A DNA stretch of 31,389 nucleotides, taken from positions 1 to 31,389 of the IMG/VR virus record IMGVR_UViG_3300034062_002884, one strand, 5' to 3'. The first letter of the stretch is position 1. Each line of letters starts with the position of its first letter. Shown one piece after another: positions 15,028 through 22,974 of this stretch. The stretch is from a virus. The position numbers and the translations under genes are program-made. The notes beneath the pieces were generated by a model, which was not told the DNA's origin, searched no databases, and saw nothing but the letters and a program-made list of their open reading frames with translations.

Positions 15028-15699
15028 ATGTCCCTATTCAGAACTGAACTTGATCAATTACGGGCGGCTGGCTATGAATTTGAACAAACATGGCAAGTTG
15101 TAGATCTGTTTGAACAAAAAATCGCAGGATTTTTTGGTGCTCCCTACGCTGTGGCCACAGATTGTTGTACTCATGCACTTGAATTGAGTTTAAGACTATT
15201 AAATTGTTTTCAGCTTGAAGTGGACATACCGTTGCACACTTATATGAGTGTGCCCATGATGATGGACAAAATCAATCATTCATGGCGATTTAAAAATATC
15301 GCATGGTCAGATCAGTACTTGCTTGATCCTTTGCCTGTCATTGATGCTGCTAGAACGTGGAAATTGGATTCATATGTGCCTGGGCATTTGATGTGCTTGA
15401 GCTTTCAATTTAAAAAACATCTTCCTATTGGTCGTGGTGGCATTATATTGACGGACAGTCTCGATCAATATAATCAATTGCAAAAAATGGTTAGAGATGG
15501 ACGTGATCGTAAGATACTATGGGAAACCGATGACGTTGATACTGCGGGATATCATTATTACATGACTCCAGAAGATGCTGCCCGCGGAATCATGTTGTTT
15601 GATCAATTGCACAATGTTGCCGCTACACGAACTTGGTCATGGCAGGATTACAAACCATTAAATCAGTTGTCAGTGTTCAAGACCCAACAAATTTTCTAG
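15028..15699 (+). CDS. Short DegT-type PLP aminotransferase-like protein (paralogue)
   Basis: This 223-aa protein is a second, independent copy of the compact DegT form seen at 599-1186. It has APYAVATDCCTHALELSL at 38-55, a TYMSVPMMMDKI segment, Asp106 in VIDAART (binding the PLP nitrogen) and Lys130 in SFQFKK just before the GRGGIIL strand. The C-terminal domain of normal 370-aa DegT enzymes is missing in both copies. It starts right after the preceding TAA (no gap) and its last 23 bases overlap convergently with the minus-strand NeuD-like gene. Together with that acyltransferase it may make an N-acylated amino sugar. Activity and substrate are inferred. Confidence 0.72.
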   Translation: MSLFRTELDQLRAAGYEFEQTWQVVDLFEQKIAGFFGAPYAVATDCCTHALELSLRLLNCFQLEVDIPLHTYMSVPMMMDKINHSWRFKNIAWSDQYLLDPLPVIDAARTWKLDSYVPGHLMCLSFQFKKHLPIGRGGIILTDSLDQYNQLQKMVRDGRDRKILWETDDVDTAGYHYYMTPEDAARGIMLFDQLHNVAATRTWSWQDYKPLNQLSVFKTQQIF

Positions 15700-16276
15700 C
15701 TGTGGATCCAATGTATTGACCTGGGTGTGTGATATTTTTGACCACATTAGCAAAGGCCATAAGTTCAACATCATCAACAACAGTTGCACGATTGGTCACA
15801 GTTGAGCGAATATTAAACACACAATTATCGCCCACAGTAGATTTGTCTGTGACCATGACGCCAGGCCGTAGTACGCAATTACGACCAATGGTACTGTAAT
15901 GTCCTAGCATACTGTACGCACTTATAATACAATGACGGCCAATGGCAGCTCCTAGACTAATATTGCAAAAAGGAAAAATAAAGGTACCAGGTTGTATCTC
16001 TGGTGCAGGATTGTTTCCAATCAGGCAGTGATCATTAATCACAGTAATTAAATCTAGATCAAGACTGTCTACTGTGTCAATGACGTTTTTTCGTTCAGCA
16101 AAATTAACACTGACAGAAACAATATATTGGAACTGGGTATCAGGATTGTTCAAAAAATCTTGTGTTTCTACTACAGTGACTGACCTGGTACAAGAAATTT
16201 CTCCAACAAACTCCTGGGTCATTGAAGATTCTGCATAACCAATGATACGTATAGGTTTATCGTTGCCAATGATCAT
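15677..16276 (-). CDS. NeuD/PglD-like sugar acyltransferase (left-handed beta-helix)
   Basis: The 199-aa protein has an N-terminal Rossmann-like part (KPIRIIGYAESS) and a C-terminal hexapeptide-repeat beta-helix, visible as I-G-x-x-C-x-x steps such as IGRHCIISAYSMLG, IGRNCVLRPGVMV, VGDNCVFNIRSTV and VDDVELMAFANV. NeuD/PglD enzymes acetylate amino sugars with acetyl-CoA; their length is about 200-210. The catalytic His seen in PglD in the first helix turns may be the His in MLGHYS. It overlaps the next upstream gene by ATGA. With the DegT genes it may complete an acylated amino sugar. Substrate is inferred. Confidence 0.75.
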   Translation of the reverse strand: MIIGNDKPIRIIGYAESSMTQEFVGEISCTRSVTVVETQDFLNNPDTQFQYIVSVSVNFAERKNVIDTVDSLDLDLITVINDHCLIGNNPAPEIQPGTFIFPFCNISLGAAIGRHCIISAYSMLGHYSTIGRNCVLRPGVMVTDKSTVGDNCVFNIRSTVTNRATVVDDVELMAFANVVKNITHPGQYIGSTARKFVGS

Positions 16277-17346
16277 GCTAGTCCTTTTAAAATTTTATAA
16301 ACGTGTGTATTTGACTGTTCGCATACGTCCCAAAATTTTTGCGAAGTGACCAGGTCGTGATTATGCAAGGTACTTTCCAGGGTCATTTCATAAAGATCCT
16401 GTGCAGACCAGTACTGTAACGATTTGATTAAGTTAACAATCTGCTCTAATCTGGTGAGATTGCCTTTCTCGTTATCAAAATCAAGATCTAGTTCTCCATA
16501 GTTGAATTTTAATCCCAATTGGCGAAACCATTTATAGGTATGCATTTGTCCTACTGGAATAAATGCTGTACGTGATAATAAACATTTCCAGGTTTTTTCT
16601 GTGACAAACGGTCCAGGTTCTACATACGATCTTGTTCCATTGTCCATGAAACTATAAAAATAACTTTCCATGGTAAAATTTAAAGCCGCCGTTTGATAAG
16701 CACTGTTACGGTACGAATGATCTATGTTGTTGTCGCTGGGCAAACTTATTTTTTTACCTAACCATTGATCTTTAAACATTGTCATGTAATGATCACAAAC
16801 TGTATTACTAGACAACTGCCACCCGTGTACATGGCTATCAAGGGGTAACTTACACCTCAATGATACCACTCGATCTTTTTCACCAAGTATGTCGGTTAAG
16901 GCTGCAAAGACGATAGCCTTGCTGTGACGGATAACACTGGTTAGGGCACTGGCTTTGTGTTGTATATTTTTAACTATTTCTGGTCGAGCAACACCTTGTA
17001 TACGTCTATGAGCACTATTATATGGCACATATCGTATGCGATCAGTGTCAAATGAATCAGGCATCAATGAGCCAGTTAGATGTATTATCTTGCCATCGAT
17101 GCGATCAATCACATGTTCTGGCCAGCCAAACATTAGACTATCTCCGCTTGTTATATAATATTCATAACCAGATGGTGGTGCATCTGGATAACTGCCGTCG
17201 GCCTTCCACGGAAGATGTAAATCTAGGTAAATGTTTTTGTGTCGGAGATCTTCAATCCAAGGATACCACCAGAGTATTTCTTCAGTAAGTTTTATAGTCC
17301 GGATATCGCCAGATACCCTTAAAGGAATACAAGAAGTAGGAATCAT
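16273..17346 (-). CDS. Possible glycosyltransferase, fucosyltransferase/exostosin-like C-terminus
   Basis: The 357-aa protein has no clear N-terminal family match. Near residues 245-290 it has FVTEKTWKCLLSRTAFIPVGQ and YKWFRQLGLKFN, resembling the (F/Y)-x-TEK-(I/W)...PIV-x-G...LRELGF motif of GT10 fucosyltransferases and exostosins, where TEK lies near the donor nucleotide. The start ATG has a weak ribosome site. It overlaps the NeuD-like gene by ATGA, so it shares the glycan operon. I rate it as likely GT-B glycosyltransferase but the match covers only part of the protein. Confidence 0.5.
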   Translation of the reverse strand: MIPTSCIPLRVSGDIRTIKLTEEILWWYPWIEDLRHKNIYLDLHLPWKADGSYPDAPPSGYEYYITSGDSLMFGWPEHVIDRIDGKIIHLTGSLMPDSFDTDRIRYVPYNSAHRRIQGVARPEIVKNIQHKASALTSVIRHSKAIVFAALTDILGEKDRVVSLRCKLPLDSHVHGWQLSSNTVCDHYMTMFKDQWLGKKISLPSDNNIDHSYRNSAYQTAALNFTMESYFYSFMDNGTRSYVEPGPFVTEKTWKCLLSRTAFIPVGQMHTYKWFRQLGLKFNYGELDLDFDNEKGNLTRLEQIVNLIKSLQYWSAQDLYEMTLESTLHNHDLVTSQKFWDVCEQSNTHVYKILKGLA

Positions 17347-17382
17347 AGCTTACTTATTGAGTTAAAAATTCCCCTGTTAATA

Positions 17383-17409
17383 ACAACTTAGGTAGCGAAT
17401 CTTAGTTGT
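17383..17409 (-). other. Imperfect hairpin in the intergenic gap
   Basis: ACAACTTAG at 17383-17391 pairs with CTTAGTTGT at 17401-17409 with one mismatch and a nine-base loop. It lies in the 17347-17530 gap, downstream of the minus-strand run that starts at 18798. On the minus strand the hairpin is followed by TATTAA rather than a U-run, so a terminator role is weakly supported; a processing or regulatory hairpin is possible. The rest of this 184-base gap holds a GC-rich stretch (17411-17445) and a possible tiny gene, but no promoter I trust. Confidence 0.4.
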
Positions 17410-17449
17410 CAAGGCCCGGGGAACGGCCATTCGGTCCTAAGGCCAAATT

Positions 17450-17527
17450 CTATGTTGGTGCGTAAGGAAGTCGTGGTCGATCATCTTCAGGATTTTCTTG
17501 TTCAGGATATACAGGATATGGATACAT
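17450..17527 (-). CDS. Possible 25-aa Pro/Tyr-rich peptide
   Basis: An ATG at 17525-17527, three bases after the stop of the next upstream gene, opens a 25-codon frame ending at TAG 17450-17452. The peptide begins MYPYPVYPEQENPEDD and is rich in Pro, Tyr and acidic residues. It is too short for family assignment and has only a weak GAAG-type ribosome site, but the spacing to the preceding gene suits coupled translation. It could be a chance frame. Confidence 0.3.
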   Translation of the reverse strand: MYPYPVYPEQENPEDDRPRLPYAPT

Positions 17528-17530
17528 GGT

Positions 17531-18160
17531 CTAGTCTTCGTACATCACTGTGTTGGTTTCACCAAGTGCCCACTTGGAATCAGTCTCCACTGACCATCGT
17601 TTTGTTGCCACTTTAAAATCTGGTATTTTCAGCTCTCTGGGATTGCTACTTGGCTCCAGTACGATCAAGCGATTATTTGGCTGAGCAGCAAACTGCCCAT
17701 TATCACACTGAATGAAATTATAAGACTTGTGATCCTCGACATCTTCAGAAAAGCCAGTATCAAGAACATTAAAATCAGGATGGGCACTATCGACTGTAAA
17801 AAGATATACACCATACATCCAACCTCCACTCTTTAACTTAAACTTGCACTTCATTGATTGTAATTGTGCTTTTTTCAACACAGTGATATCATAAGATAAA
17901 CAATCCCACAACTGCAAATAATCCAATGGCAATGGTTCACCTTCAATGGGTTTCCAACAAAATGCATGCAATGGCAATTTGTCATACAAGGCGCCATAGT
18001 TGTTTAGATATGCTTCAACTCTAAACGCTTGACCTCGCAATGATTTGACACTGATCCACCAACATGGTTCAAGTTCACCATGACCTTTTTCAAAATCATA
18101 CAAAAACTCTCTACGAACAAAACATTTTACCGCTGGAAGATTTGCTATTATGTGTGCCAT
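17531..18160 (-). CDS. Conserved phage protein, unknown function
   Basis: The 209-aa protein starts MAHIIANLPAVKCFVRREFL, followed by GHGELEPCWWISVKSLRGQAF and an LPLHAFCWKP segment; it is beta-rich with many aromatic residues and no membrane segment. I recognise this general layout as a protein common in T4-like aquatic phages, with no known function. The start is five bases after the deaminase stop, so the two genes are probably coupled. Confidence 0.7.
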   Translation of the reverse strand: MAHIIANLPAVKCFVRREFLYDFEKGHGELEPCWWISVKSLRGQAFRVEAYLNNYGALYDKLPLHAFCWKPIEGEPLPLDYLQLWDCLSYDITVLKKAQLQSMKCKFKLKSGGWMYGVYLFTVDSAHPDFNVLDTGFSEDVEDHKSYNFIQCDNGQFAAQPNNRLIVLEPSSNPRELKIPDFKVATKRWSVETDSKWALGETNTVMYED

Positions 18161-18165
18161 TGCTA

Positions 18166-18798
18166 CTACTTACCGTCAATGTAAAGCTGGGCACCGTTAT
18201 TGAAGCTGGGACTGAATGGACTGTTGCCAGATTGGCCGCCACGCTGTTTTGACCATGCATAACCAGCTCTATGTCCCGAGCAGTCCTTGGTACAGGGACT
18301 TCCTAAAAAATTTAATTCAGTCAGTTCATCCTTGAGGAATGTCGCAGCAAAGCGTTCGCACAGTTCGTGTATCTTGGGATTGCCAGTGATTTCAATATGA
18401 TACTTTTTATCACCAAATTCTTGTGTGGGATCTTGATAGCCAGCATACACTTTATGTACACCAACTTCGTCGATTAGATCACTGCAATTGACGCCCGCCC
18501 GTTCGCTCATGTCATGACTGCAAGGACTACAGGTTGTGATGATGATACTGCCGGCCGGTATGTTGCCAAATCTGGCTGTGTAACTGTCTATGGCCGCACG
18601 CTCACCATGCACACGTCGGCCGTCTCGTGTGGGGTAGTTGATGCCCACCACACAGTTGTTATCAGGATCAAGCACAGCGGCCGCCACCATGCCAAGATTA
18701 CCTTTCTTGCCTTGACCTTGTATGACCATTTCGCAAAGGCGTACCAGGATAGCATCCAGCTTGTCGTGGTTACTGATTTGAAAATCACTTATCTGCAT
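18166..18798 (-). CDS. Cytidine/dCMP deaminase-fold zinc enzyme with basic Cys tail
   Basis: The 210-aa protein has the deaminase zinc motifs: HGERAAID at 64-71 (His64 ligand, Glu66 proton shuttle; the family more often has HAE) and TTCSPCS at 88-94 (Cys90 and Cys93 ligands). T4-type dCMP deaminases feed dUMP to thymidylate synthesis; this one could also act on a modified or free base. The last 45 residues form a separate module reading GSPCTKDCSGHRAGYAW then SFNNGA, rich in Cys, His and Gly, which is not part of normal deaminases and resembles tails of other proteins in this window in having a Cys pair. The substrate is uncertain. Confidence 0.75.
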   Translation of the reverse strand: MQISDFQISNHDKLDAILVRLCEMVIQGQGKKGNLGMVAAAVLDPDNNCVVGINYPTRDGRRVHGERAAIDSYTARFGNIPAGSIIITTCSPCSHDMSERAGVNCSDLIDEVGVHKVYAGYQDPTQEFGDKKYHIEITGNPKIHELCERFAATFLKDELTELNFLGSPCTKDCSGHRAGYAWSKQRGGQSGNSPFSPSFNNGAQLYIDGK

Positions 18799-18816
18799 GG
18801 CTATTTCTTGTTGTGA

Positions 18817-19353
18817 TTATTTGCTTTTGTTGCCCCAATTGGCGGCACCTTTTTTACGGCACTGGACCAGGGCTCCTGATGCGTAAGCGGACGGCCAGAC
18901 CTTGTAACGGCTCTTGACCTTGTTATAGCAGGCGTCTTGTTTTTCAGCCAACACACGATCATCGTAGGCCATGCCACCACATTCGGGACAGGCATTTGCT
19001 TCACGAACCTTTGTGGCAACATTTTTTGCAGCTCCACGTCGTTCTGGATTGGGATCCTGTCTACGCTTCTTGGCCGCGGCTGATGCACGACCTTTCTTGC
19101 CTAGAGCATGAGCTTTACTTTGTGGCAAGCACTTGGGCTTGCCCTCGCTACTGCTACCCCGGGCACAGTCTCCACGGATTTTTCCGTCTGGACCAAAACG
19201 CACCCATTTTTCCTTGAACCACTTCTTGAGATCTTCTTCCATCTCTTGTTCGCTTACAGGCACACAGTTGGGTACCATCCTGTCACCTTTTTTCTTCATG
19301 CCCTGTTGTTGATAACCAGTCCAGCATGCTTCAAGTATTTCTTGGAACCTCAT
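18817..19353 (-). CDS. Basic Cys-rich protein, likely packaged head protein
   Basis: A 178-aa very basic protein made of short modules. Residues 1-33 read MRFQEILEACWTGYQQQG then MKKKGDRMVPNCVP; residues 48-85 include WVRFGPDGKIRGDCARG and GKPKCLPQSKAHALGKKG; residues 86-113 are a Lys/Arg-rich linker (AKKRRQDPNPERRGAAK); residues 120-140 hold CPECGG (a zinc-knuckle-like pair). No enzyme motif is visible. The first ten residues resemble the T4 capsid-targeting leader MKTYQEFIAE and contain I-L-E followed by Ala, which suits a hydrophobic-x-E cleavage site. I recognise this module set from uncultured aquatic phages. It may bind DNA inside the head. Function not known. Confidence 0.68.
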   Translation of the reverse strand: MRFQEILEACWTGYQQQGMKKKGDRMVPNCVPVSEQEMEEDLKKWFKEKWVRFGPDGKIRGDCARGSSSEGKPKCLPQSKAHALGKKGRASAAAKKRRQDPNPERRGAAKNVATKVREANACPECGGMAYDDRVLAEKQDACYNKVKSRYKVWPSAYASGALVQCRKKGAANWGNKSK

Positions 19354-19354
19354 T

Positions 19355-21895
19355 TTAGCTCAGTGCCTGTTCAACTTGACGCACCCAGCCACTTACATCA
19401 CTGGAGCCAATTTCATCTACTGAGCCAACATAATCAGCAACGTCTTCTACAGCCTGCATTACCTTCTTGGGACCATACTTTAATAACAAATCTGTACGGC
19501 CAACCATGATTCTGCGAACAATGGCCTGTTCAACTGCTTCATTGTCTGATTCTTCTGTAACAGATTCAGCAGGAGTTTTTTTCTTGGCATAGGCTGCTGA
19601 CAAAGTGCGCTGATTTTCATCGTTGTTTAATAAACTTCTGACTGTGCTACGCAACATGCCTCTATTGTTGATTAAATATTCTTCAGCCGCTTGTAGCAAG
19701 GCCATGCCACTGAGACCCATTGGCAATCTGCGAATCACGTCATCCCAATTCACAGCAGAAGCAGGTGCGGCTGTTCCGGGCACACGGATTTTACTTGGAT
19801 TGCGTAAGTATTCATAGGCCACAGCTTCTGCGCTGTCAGGACCATTTTCTCTAGCTAGAGCTGCTAGTGAACTGGCATTGGTTTGATACTGCTTGGCCAA
19901 TAGTCTAATTTGTCGTTTCCATTGTTCTTCTGGGCTGACTGGCTTGGGAGCCAAAGTCATAAAGTTACTGATCTCATCAACCTTTTCAGGCTTGGCACCA
20001 CGCTGGAACTGTTGTTTGGTTAGCTTGTTGATCTTCTTGAAGTGTTCATGACCTTTGGCATAGTCACCAGCTTGATCAGCGGCAGTGGCTCGCCGGCCAT
20101 GTTCTTTCTTGTAGCGTTCTATGTATTCAGGACTGACTTCGTTTAATTGGTTTAGTAATTCTTGTGCTTTTTCAATGCTGATCAAATAACGTCCAAATCT
20201 ATTAGGATCTGCGGCCTTCTGTAAATATTCTTTACTAAATCCTTTACTGGCCACAGGTGCTTTTACTTCTTGGTCAACTGGGGCATTGGCCTGTTGAGTA
20301 GCAATTGGTTGTCCAGTTAAACGGTTAATGTTAGGATCATCGCCGGGCATGACTCTAGCTTGGACACCACCAGCACCCAAGGCCATGGTTGTTGCTAATG
20401 CGGCTGCACCTAGTGTGCTTTTTAATCCTTCTTTTATTTCCCCTGGCTCTCCTGGCAACAGTTCCACAGGAGGTTCTCCTACTATGCCTTGGTCCTTGAT
20501 GTCAACCACAGGTTCGTTATACTTGCGTTCAATATAGGTTTTTACATCACAGTCTTCGCCACATAAGAATCTGATCCGCTTGCCAGATTTCAGTGTGACA
20601 ATGTATTGATAGCGTTCATACTTTTCTAGACTTTCCGCCATGCCTTCAAACTGTGCCGGACGATCTTGTTTGATAGCTTTTGCAATATCGTCAACGCTGA
20701 TGCCAGGGCGCATGGCCATTGTGGCGCCTTGATAGAATTTTTCTGGACTCCAAAAGTTTGCGCTGTAATTTCTTAACGCATTACGATCATCAAGATTGCG
20801 AACAATAAACTTGGCGGCATCTTGGGCAGCTTTGAGGGCACCTTTTTCTCTGATGGCTTCGGCTACACCTCGATTGACACTTTCGCCTCCGCCGCCATCT
20901 CCACCACCTTCGCCAGATTCCCCACTACCATAATAACCATAACCCGGGAAGAAATATCTGCCTAGAGATTTTGAAGCTTTTTTCTTTTTCTTGCCTTCTG
21001 CCATGTCTTGCCAGTCAAATGGTTGCTTGTCTTTGAATACTCGAAAGGTATCTCTGGGATTTTGCTTTTGATGATACTGGGTATCCTTGCGCACAACATC
21101 GTCAGTGTAGCCTTTACCGTGATGATAGATTGCCTTGCGACGTCCTTCAGGATCTAAATGGTGTATTTCGTATTGACCTTCTGTCACACCAGGGGATCTA
21201 TTTGTTCCTACAGTAACAGCAGGTGCTCGCAATCGCATTTTGTCGTTTGATGCCTGTACCACGCTGTCAAAGTTCAAGTCAAATACTCTATTGCCATCTC
21301 TATCAACTGTTTCATCACCCAGCACATACCTACCATTGGCAATAAGATTTGCGGCCACAGCCGCTTTGGAACTTAGTGAAACTCCTGGAAGTGGAGTGGT
21401 ACCTTCAGTACTGTTAGATGTTCTAATGCTACTAGGCTTGAATCCTTCAGATTTCATGATATCGGGATATTGCATCATTTCAGAACCGGCTATCACCAGT
21501 CTAGGACCTGGTATAATTTTAGCATAAAAAGTTTCTGAACTTAGTTCTAATATAGTTCTTACAAAATCAACATTGAAGTCCAAGATACCTTGTCCACTCA
21601 CTTTGGTAGCCGTGTCAATTTCACGATCAATTTCTGCTTTTAAATTATCCACTGCCTCTTGTGGTGTATTGCCCTGGGCCTTGAATGATATATCACGTGT
21701 TCGTGGATTTTCTGCCACAGCAATAAACGCTATATTGTTAAATTTCTTTCTGCTTACATACACATCATATCGCTTATAAGCCTCTACGGATTGATATGCT
21801 TTATTGCTTCCGTATCCAGTCAATTCATTCAATGTGCCTTCTGTCACGCCTTGGGGTTTTTCGTTGTTGTCTTCAAACAGGTCAAATATTATCAT
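19355..21895 (-). CDS. 846-aa mosaic protein with repeated GV(T/A)E linkers, likely packaged polyprotein
   Basis: The protein begins MIIFDLFEDNNEKPQGVTEG and is a chain of short, unrelated segments. The boundaries carry glutamate linkers: GVTEG (16-20 and 236-240), MAEG (298-301), GVAEA (343-347), GMAES (418-422) and IKEG (487-490). Residues 311-340 are a Gly-rich spacer. Residues 424-468 form a small domain (QYIVTLKSGKRIRFLCGEDCD). Residues 489-514 look like a bacterial signal sequence (EGLKSTLGAAALATTMALGA ending in VQA), but lie in the middle. Residues 786-846 form a compact C-terminal domain with VDEIGSSDVSGWVRQV. No enzyme motif is clear. The linkers fit the T4 gp21 prohead protease rule (hydrophobic, any residue, Glu). 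Function of the parts is unknown. Confidence 0.72.
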   Translation of the reverse strand: MIIFDLFEDNNEKPQGVTEGTLNELTGYGSNKAYQSVEAYKRYDVYVSRKKFNNIAFIAVAENPRTRDISFKAQGNTPQEAVDNLKAEIDREIDTATKVSGQGILDFNVDFVRTILELSSETFYAKIIPGPRLVIAGSEMMQYPDIMKSEGFKPSSIRTSNSTEGTTPLPGVSLSSKAAVAANLIANGRYVLGDETVDRDGNRVFDLNFDSVVQASNDKMRLRAPAVTVGTNRSPGVTEGQYEIHHLDPEGRRKAIYHHGKGYTDDVVRKDTQYHQKQNPRDTFRVFKDKQPFDWQDMAEGKKKKKASKSLGRYFFPGYGYYGSGESGEGGGDGGGGESVNRGVAEAIREKGALKAAQDAAKFIVRNLDDRNALRNYSANFWSPEKFYQGATMAMRPGISVDDIAKAIKQDRPAQFEGMAESLEKYERYQYIVTLKSGKRIRFLCGEDCDVKTYIERKYNEPVVDIKDQGIVGEPPVELLPGEPGEIKEGLKSTLGAAALATTMALGAGGVQARVMPGDDPNINRLTGQPIATQQANAPVDQEVKAPVASKGFSKEYLQKAADPNRFGRYLISIEKAQELLNQLNEVSPEYIERYKKEHGRRATAADQAGDYAKGHEHFKKINKLTKQQFQRGAKPEKVDEISNFMTLAPKPVSPEEQWKRQIRLLAKQYQTNASSLAALARENGPDSAEAVAYEYLRNPSKIRVPGTAAPASAVNWDDVIRRLPMGLSGMALLQAAEEYLINNRGMLRSTVRSLLNNDENQRTLSAAYAKKKTPAESVTEESDNEAVEQAIVRRIMVGRTDLLLKYGPKKVMQAVEDVADYVGSVDEIGSSDVSGWVRQVEQALS
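20354..20431 (-). other. Internal signal-peptide-like segment in the 846-aa protein
   Basis: Residues 489-514 begin EGLKS, followed by about 15 Ala/Leu/Thr/Gly residues and a VQA that looks like a signal peptidase site. A matching EGLRS segment followed by Ala-rich sequence ending AMA occurs in the 1933-aa protein. Each follows a Glu that could be a cleavage point. Confidence 0.4.
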
Positions 21896-21899
21896 TGTG

Positions 21900-22532
21900 T
21901 TATTTCTCTTCTATATAGTCAGGGTCACAGTCTGGTTGCACAGACTGTGTTGGGTGTTGTTCAGGTGCTCGACCGTGTAGTCTAGCATTGTACATTTCTA
22001 CGGCCATTTCGGCATGCGTTATGTCTTTGAATCGTGTGGGCAAGGTGCGATCACCGTGTCGTACTTCATAACCTTCTTTATCGTTGCCGTGTATTTCACA
22101 TACCTGACCCGTGGCCATTTCTAGTACTTTAGCGGCTGGAGTCACGTCTCTAGGCTTGAGATCTCTGTGGTCTGGCCGTTTATCTTTGATATCGCTATCA
22201 CCTGTGGTTTTATCCCGTAAATCTGAATCAGATTTGATCTCATCTTGCAAGTTGCTCAAGTAGTCGCTTAGGCTTTTACGGACCTTGCTTACTACATCTT
22301 CGGCCATTTCTTTGTCGTTCTCCACGCTGTCTCCAAACATGTAGCCACTGACAGGATCTTTAGCATCAGGATTACCACCTAGAATCTTTTGTGTTCGTGG
22401 TTTGAATAATGCTGGCATCTGAGGCACTGACTTCTGTTGTGCGTTGAGACCGTGCTTGACTGAGGTCGGCGTGATGCGACCTTCCAGGATAGCCAGTCTC
22501 TCCACTATGGAGTATATGTTGTTGTGGTCCAT
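21900..22532 (-). CDS. Conserved acidic phage protein, unknown function
   Basis: A 210-aa hydrophilic protein starting MDHNNIYSIVERLAILEGRI. The first 20 residues form a likely coiled helix; a VKHGLNAQQKSVPQMPALFK segment and a long Asp/Lys-rich middle (SDSDLRDKTTGDSDIKDK) follow. The C-terminal part, KVLEMATGQVCEIHGNDKEGYEVRHGDRTLPTRF then AEMAVEMYNA, looks like a small alpha/beta domain. I recall such proteins in uncultured aquatic phages, with unknown role. It lies between Dps and the 846-aa mosaic protein and may be another head-associated protein. Confidence 0.68.
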   Translation of the reverse strand: MDHNNIYSIVERLAILEGRITPTSVKHGLNAQQKSVPQMPALFKPRTQKILGGNPDAKDPVSGYMFGDSVENDKEMAEDVVSKVRKSLSDYLSNLQDEIKSDSDLRDKTTGDSDIKDKRPDHRDLKPRDVTPAAKVLEMATGQVCEIHGNDKEGYEVRHGDRTLPTRFKDITHAEMAVEMYNARLHGRAPEQHPTQSVQPDCDPDYIEEK

Positions 22533-22533
22533 A

Positions 22534-22974
22534 TCATGCCCGTTGATCTTTCAAGAAACTTCTCAATTGCCACATATATTTGTTTTGTTGGCTCAAGCGT
22601 TCTGCTATAAAGTTAGCAATATCTTGTTTGTTTTCTTCAGTAGCACTAACAAAACAGGTGTTTAATACATCCACCATGGTATAGCTGTTGGCTAATAATT
22701 CTTCAATCATGAGTCGGGCACGAGGAACTTTGGTTTGTCCAGGTATTTGTGAAAGTTCTTGATAGCGTTCAAAGCTACCAGGAGCATAATCTTCTAAAGC
22801 TCTAATGTATTCGGCTATGGGATCCACAGCACTATAAGCATCTTCGTAGATGTTTTGGAAAAAATCATGTAGTTGGGCAAAGTCAGACCCTTCCACGTTC
22901 CAGTGGAAGTACTGTGCCTTCAAGTAGTAGGCAAATTGGCTGGCTAACAGGATTTTTAAATCATCGCTTAACAT
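22534..22974 (-). CDS. dps: Dps/ferritin-like DNA-protection protein
   Basis: I start at MLSDDLKILLASQF (146 aa); an upstream in-frame GTG/ATG-type start lies inside the preceding gene. The Dps signature is clear: YFHWNVEGSDFAQLHDFF (His24 and His36) followed by Asp51 and Glu55 in AVDPIAEYI, the intersubunit ferroxidase ligands of Dps. A second helix pair (ARLMIEELLANSY and the NIADFIAERLSQQNKYMWQLRSFL region) gives the four-helix bundle. Dps dodecamers store iron and coat DNA. GGAAAAAAA precedes the ATG. It overlaps the upstream small gene by 14 bases, and a late-type CTAAATAC box lies about 60 bases upstream, so it is likely made late. Why a phage carries it is unknown; DNA packaging or oxidative protection are possible. 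Confidence 0.85.
   Translation of the reverse strand: MLSDDLKILLASQFAYYLKAQYFHWNVEGSDFAQLHDFFQNIYEDAYSAVDPIAEYIRALEDYAPGSFERYQELSQIPGQTKVPRARLMIEELLANSYTMVDVLNTCFVSATEENKQDIANFIAERLSQQNKYMWQLRSFLKDQRA

Noticed and set aside
17411-17445. GC-rich stretch with repeated GGCC considered as an intrinsic terminator
   Set aside because: No good stem of six or more pairs forms and no U-run follows on either strand.
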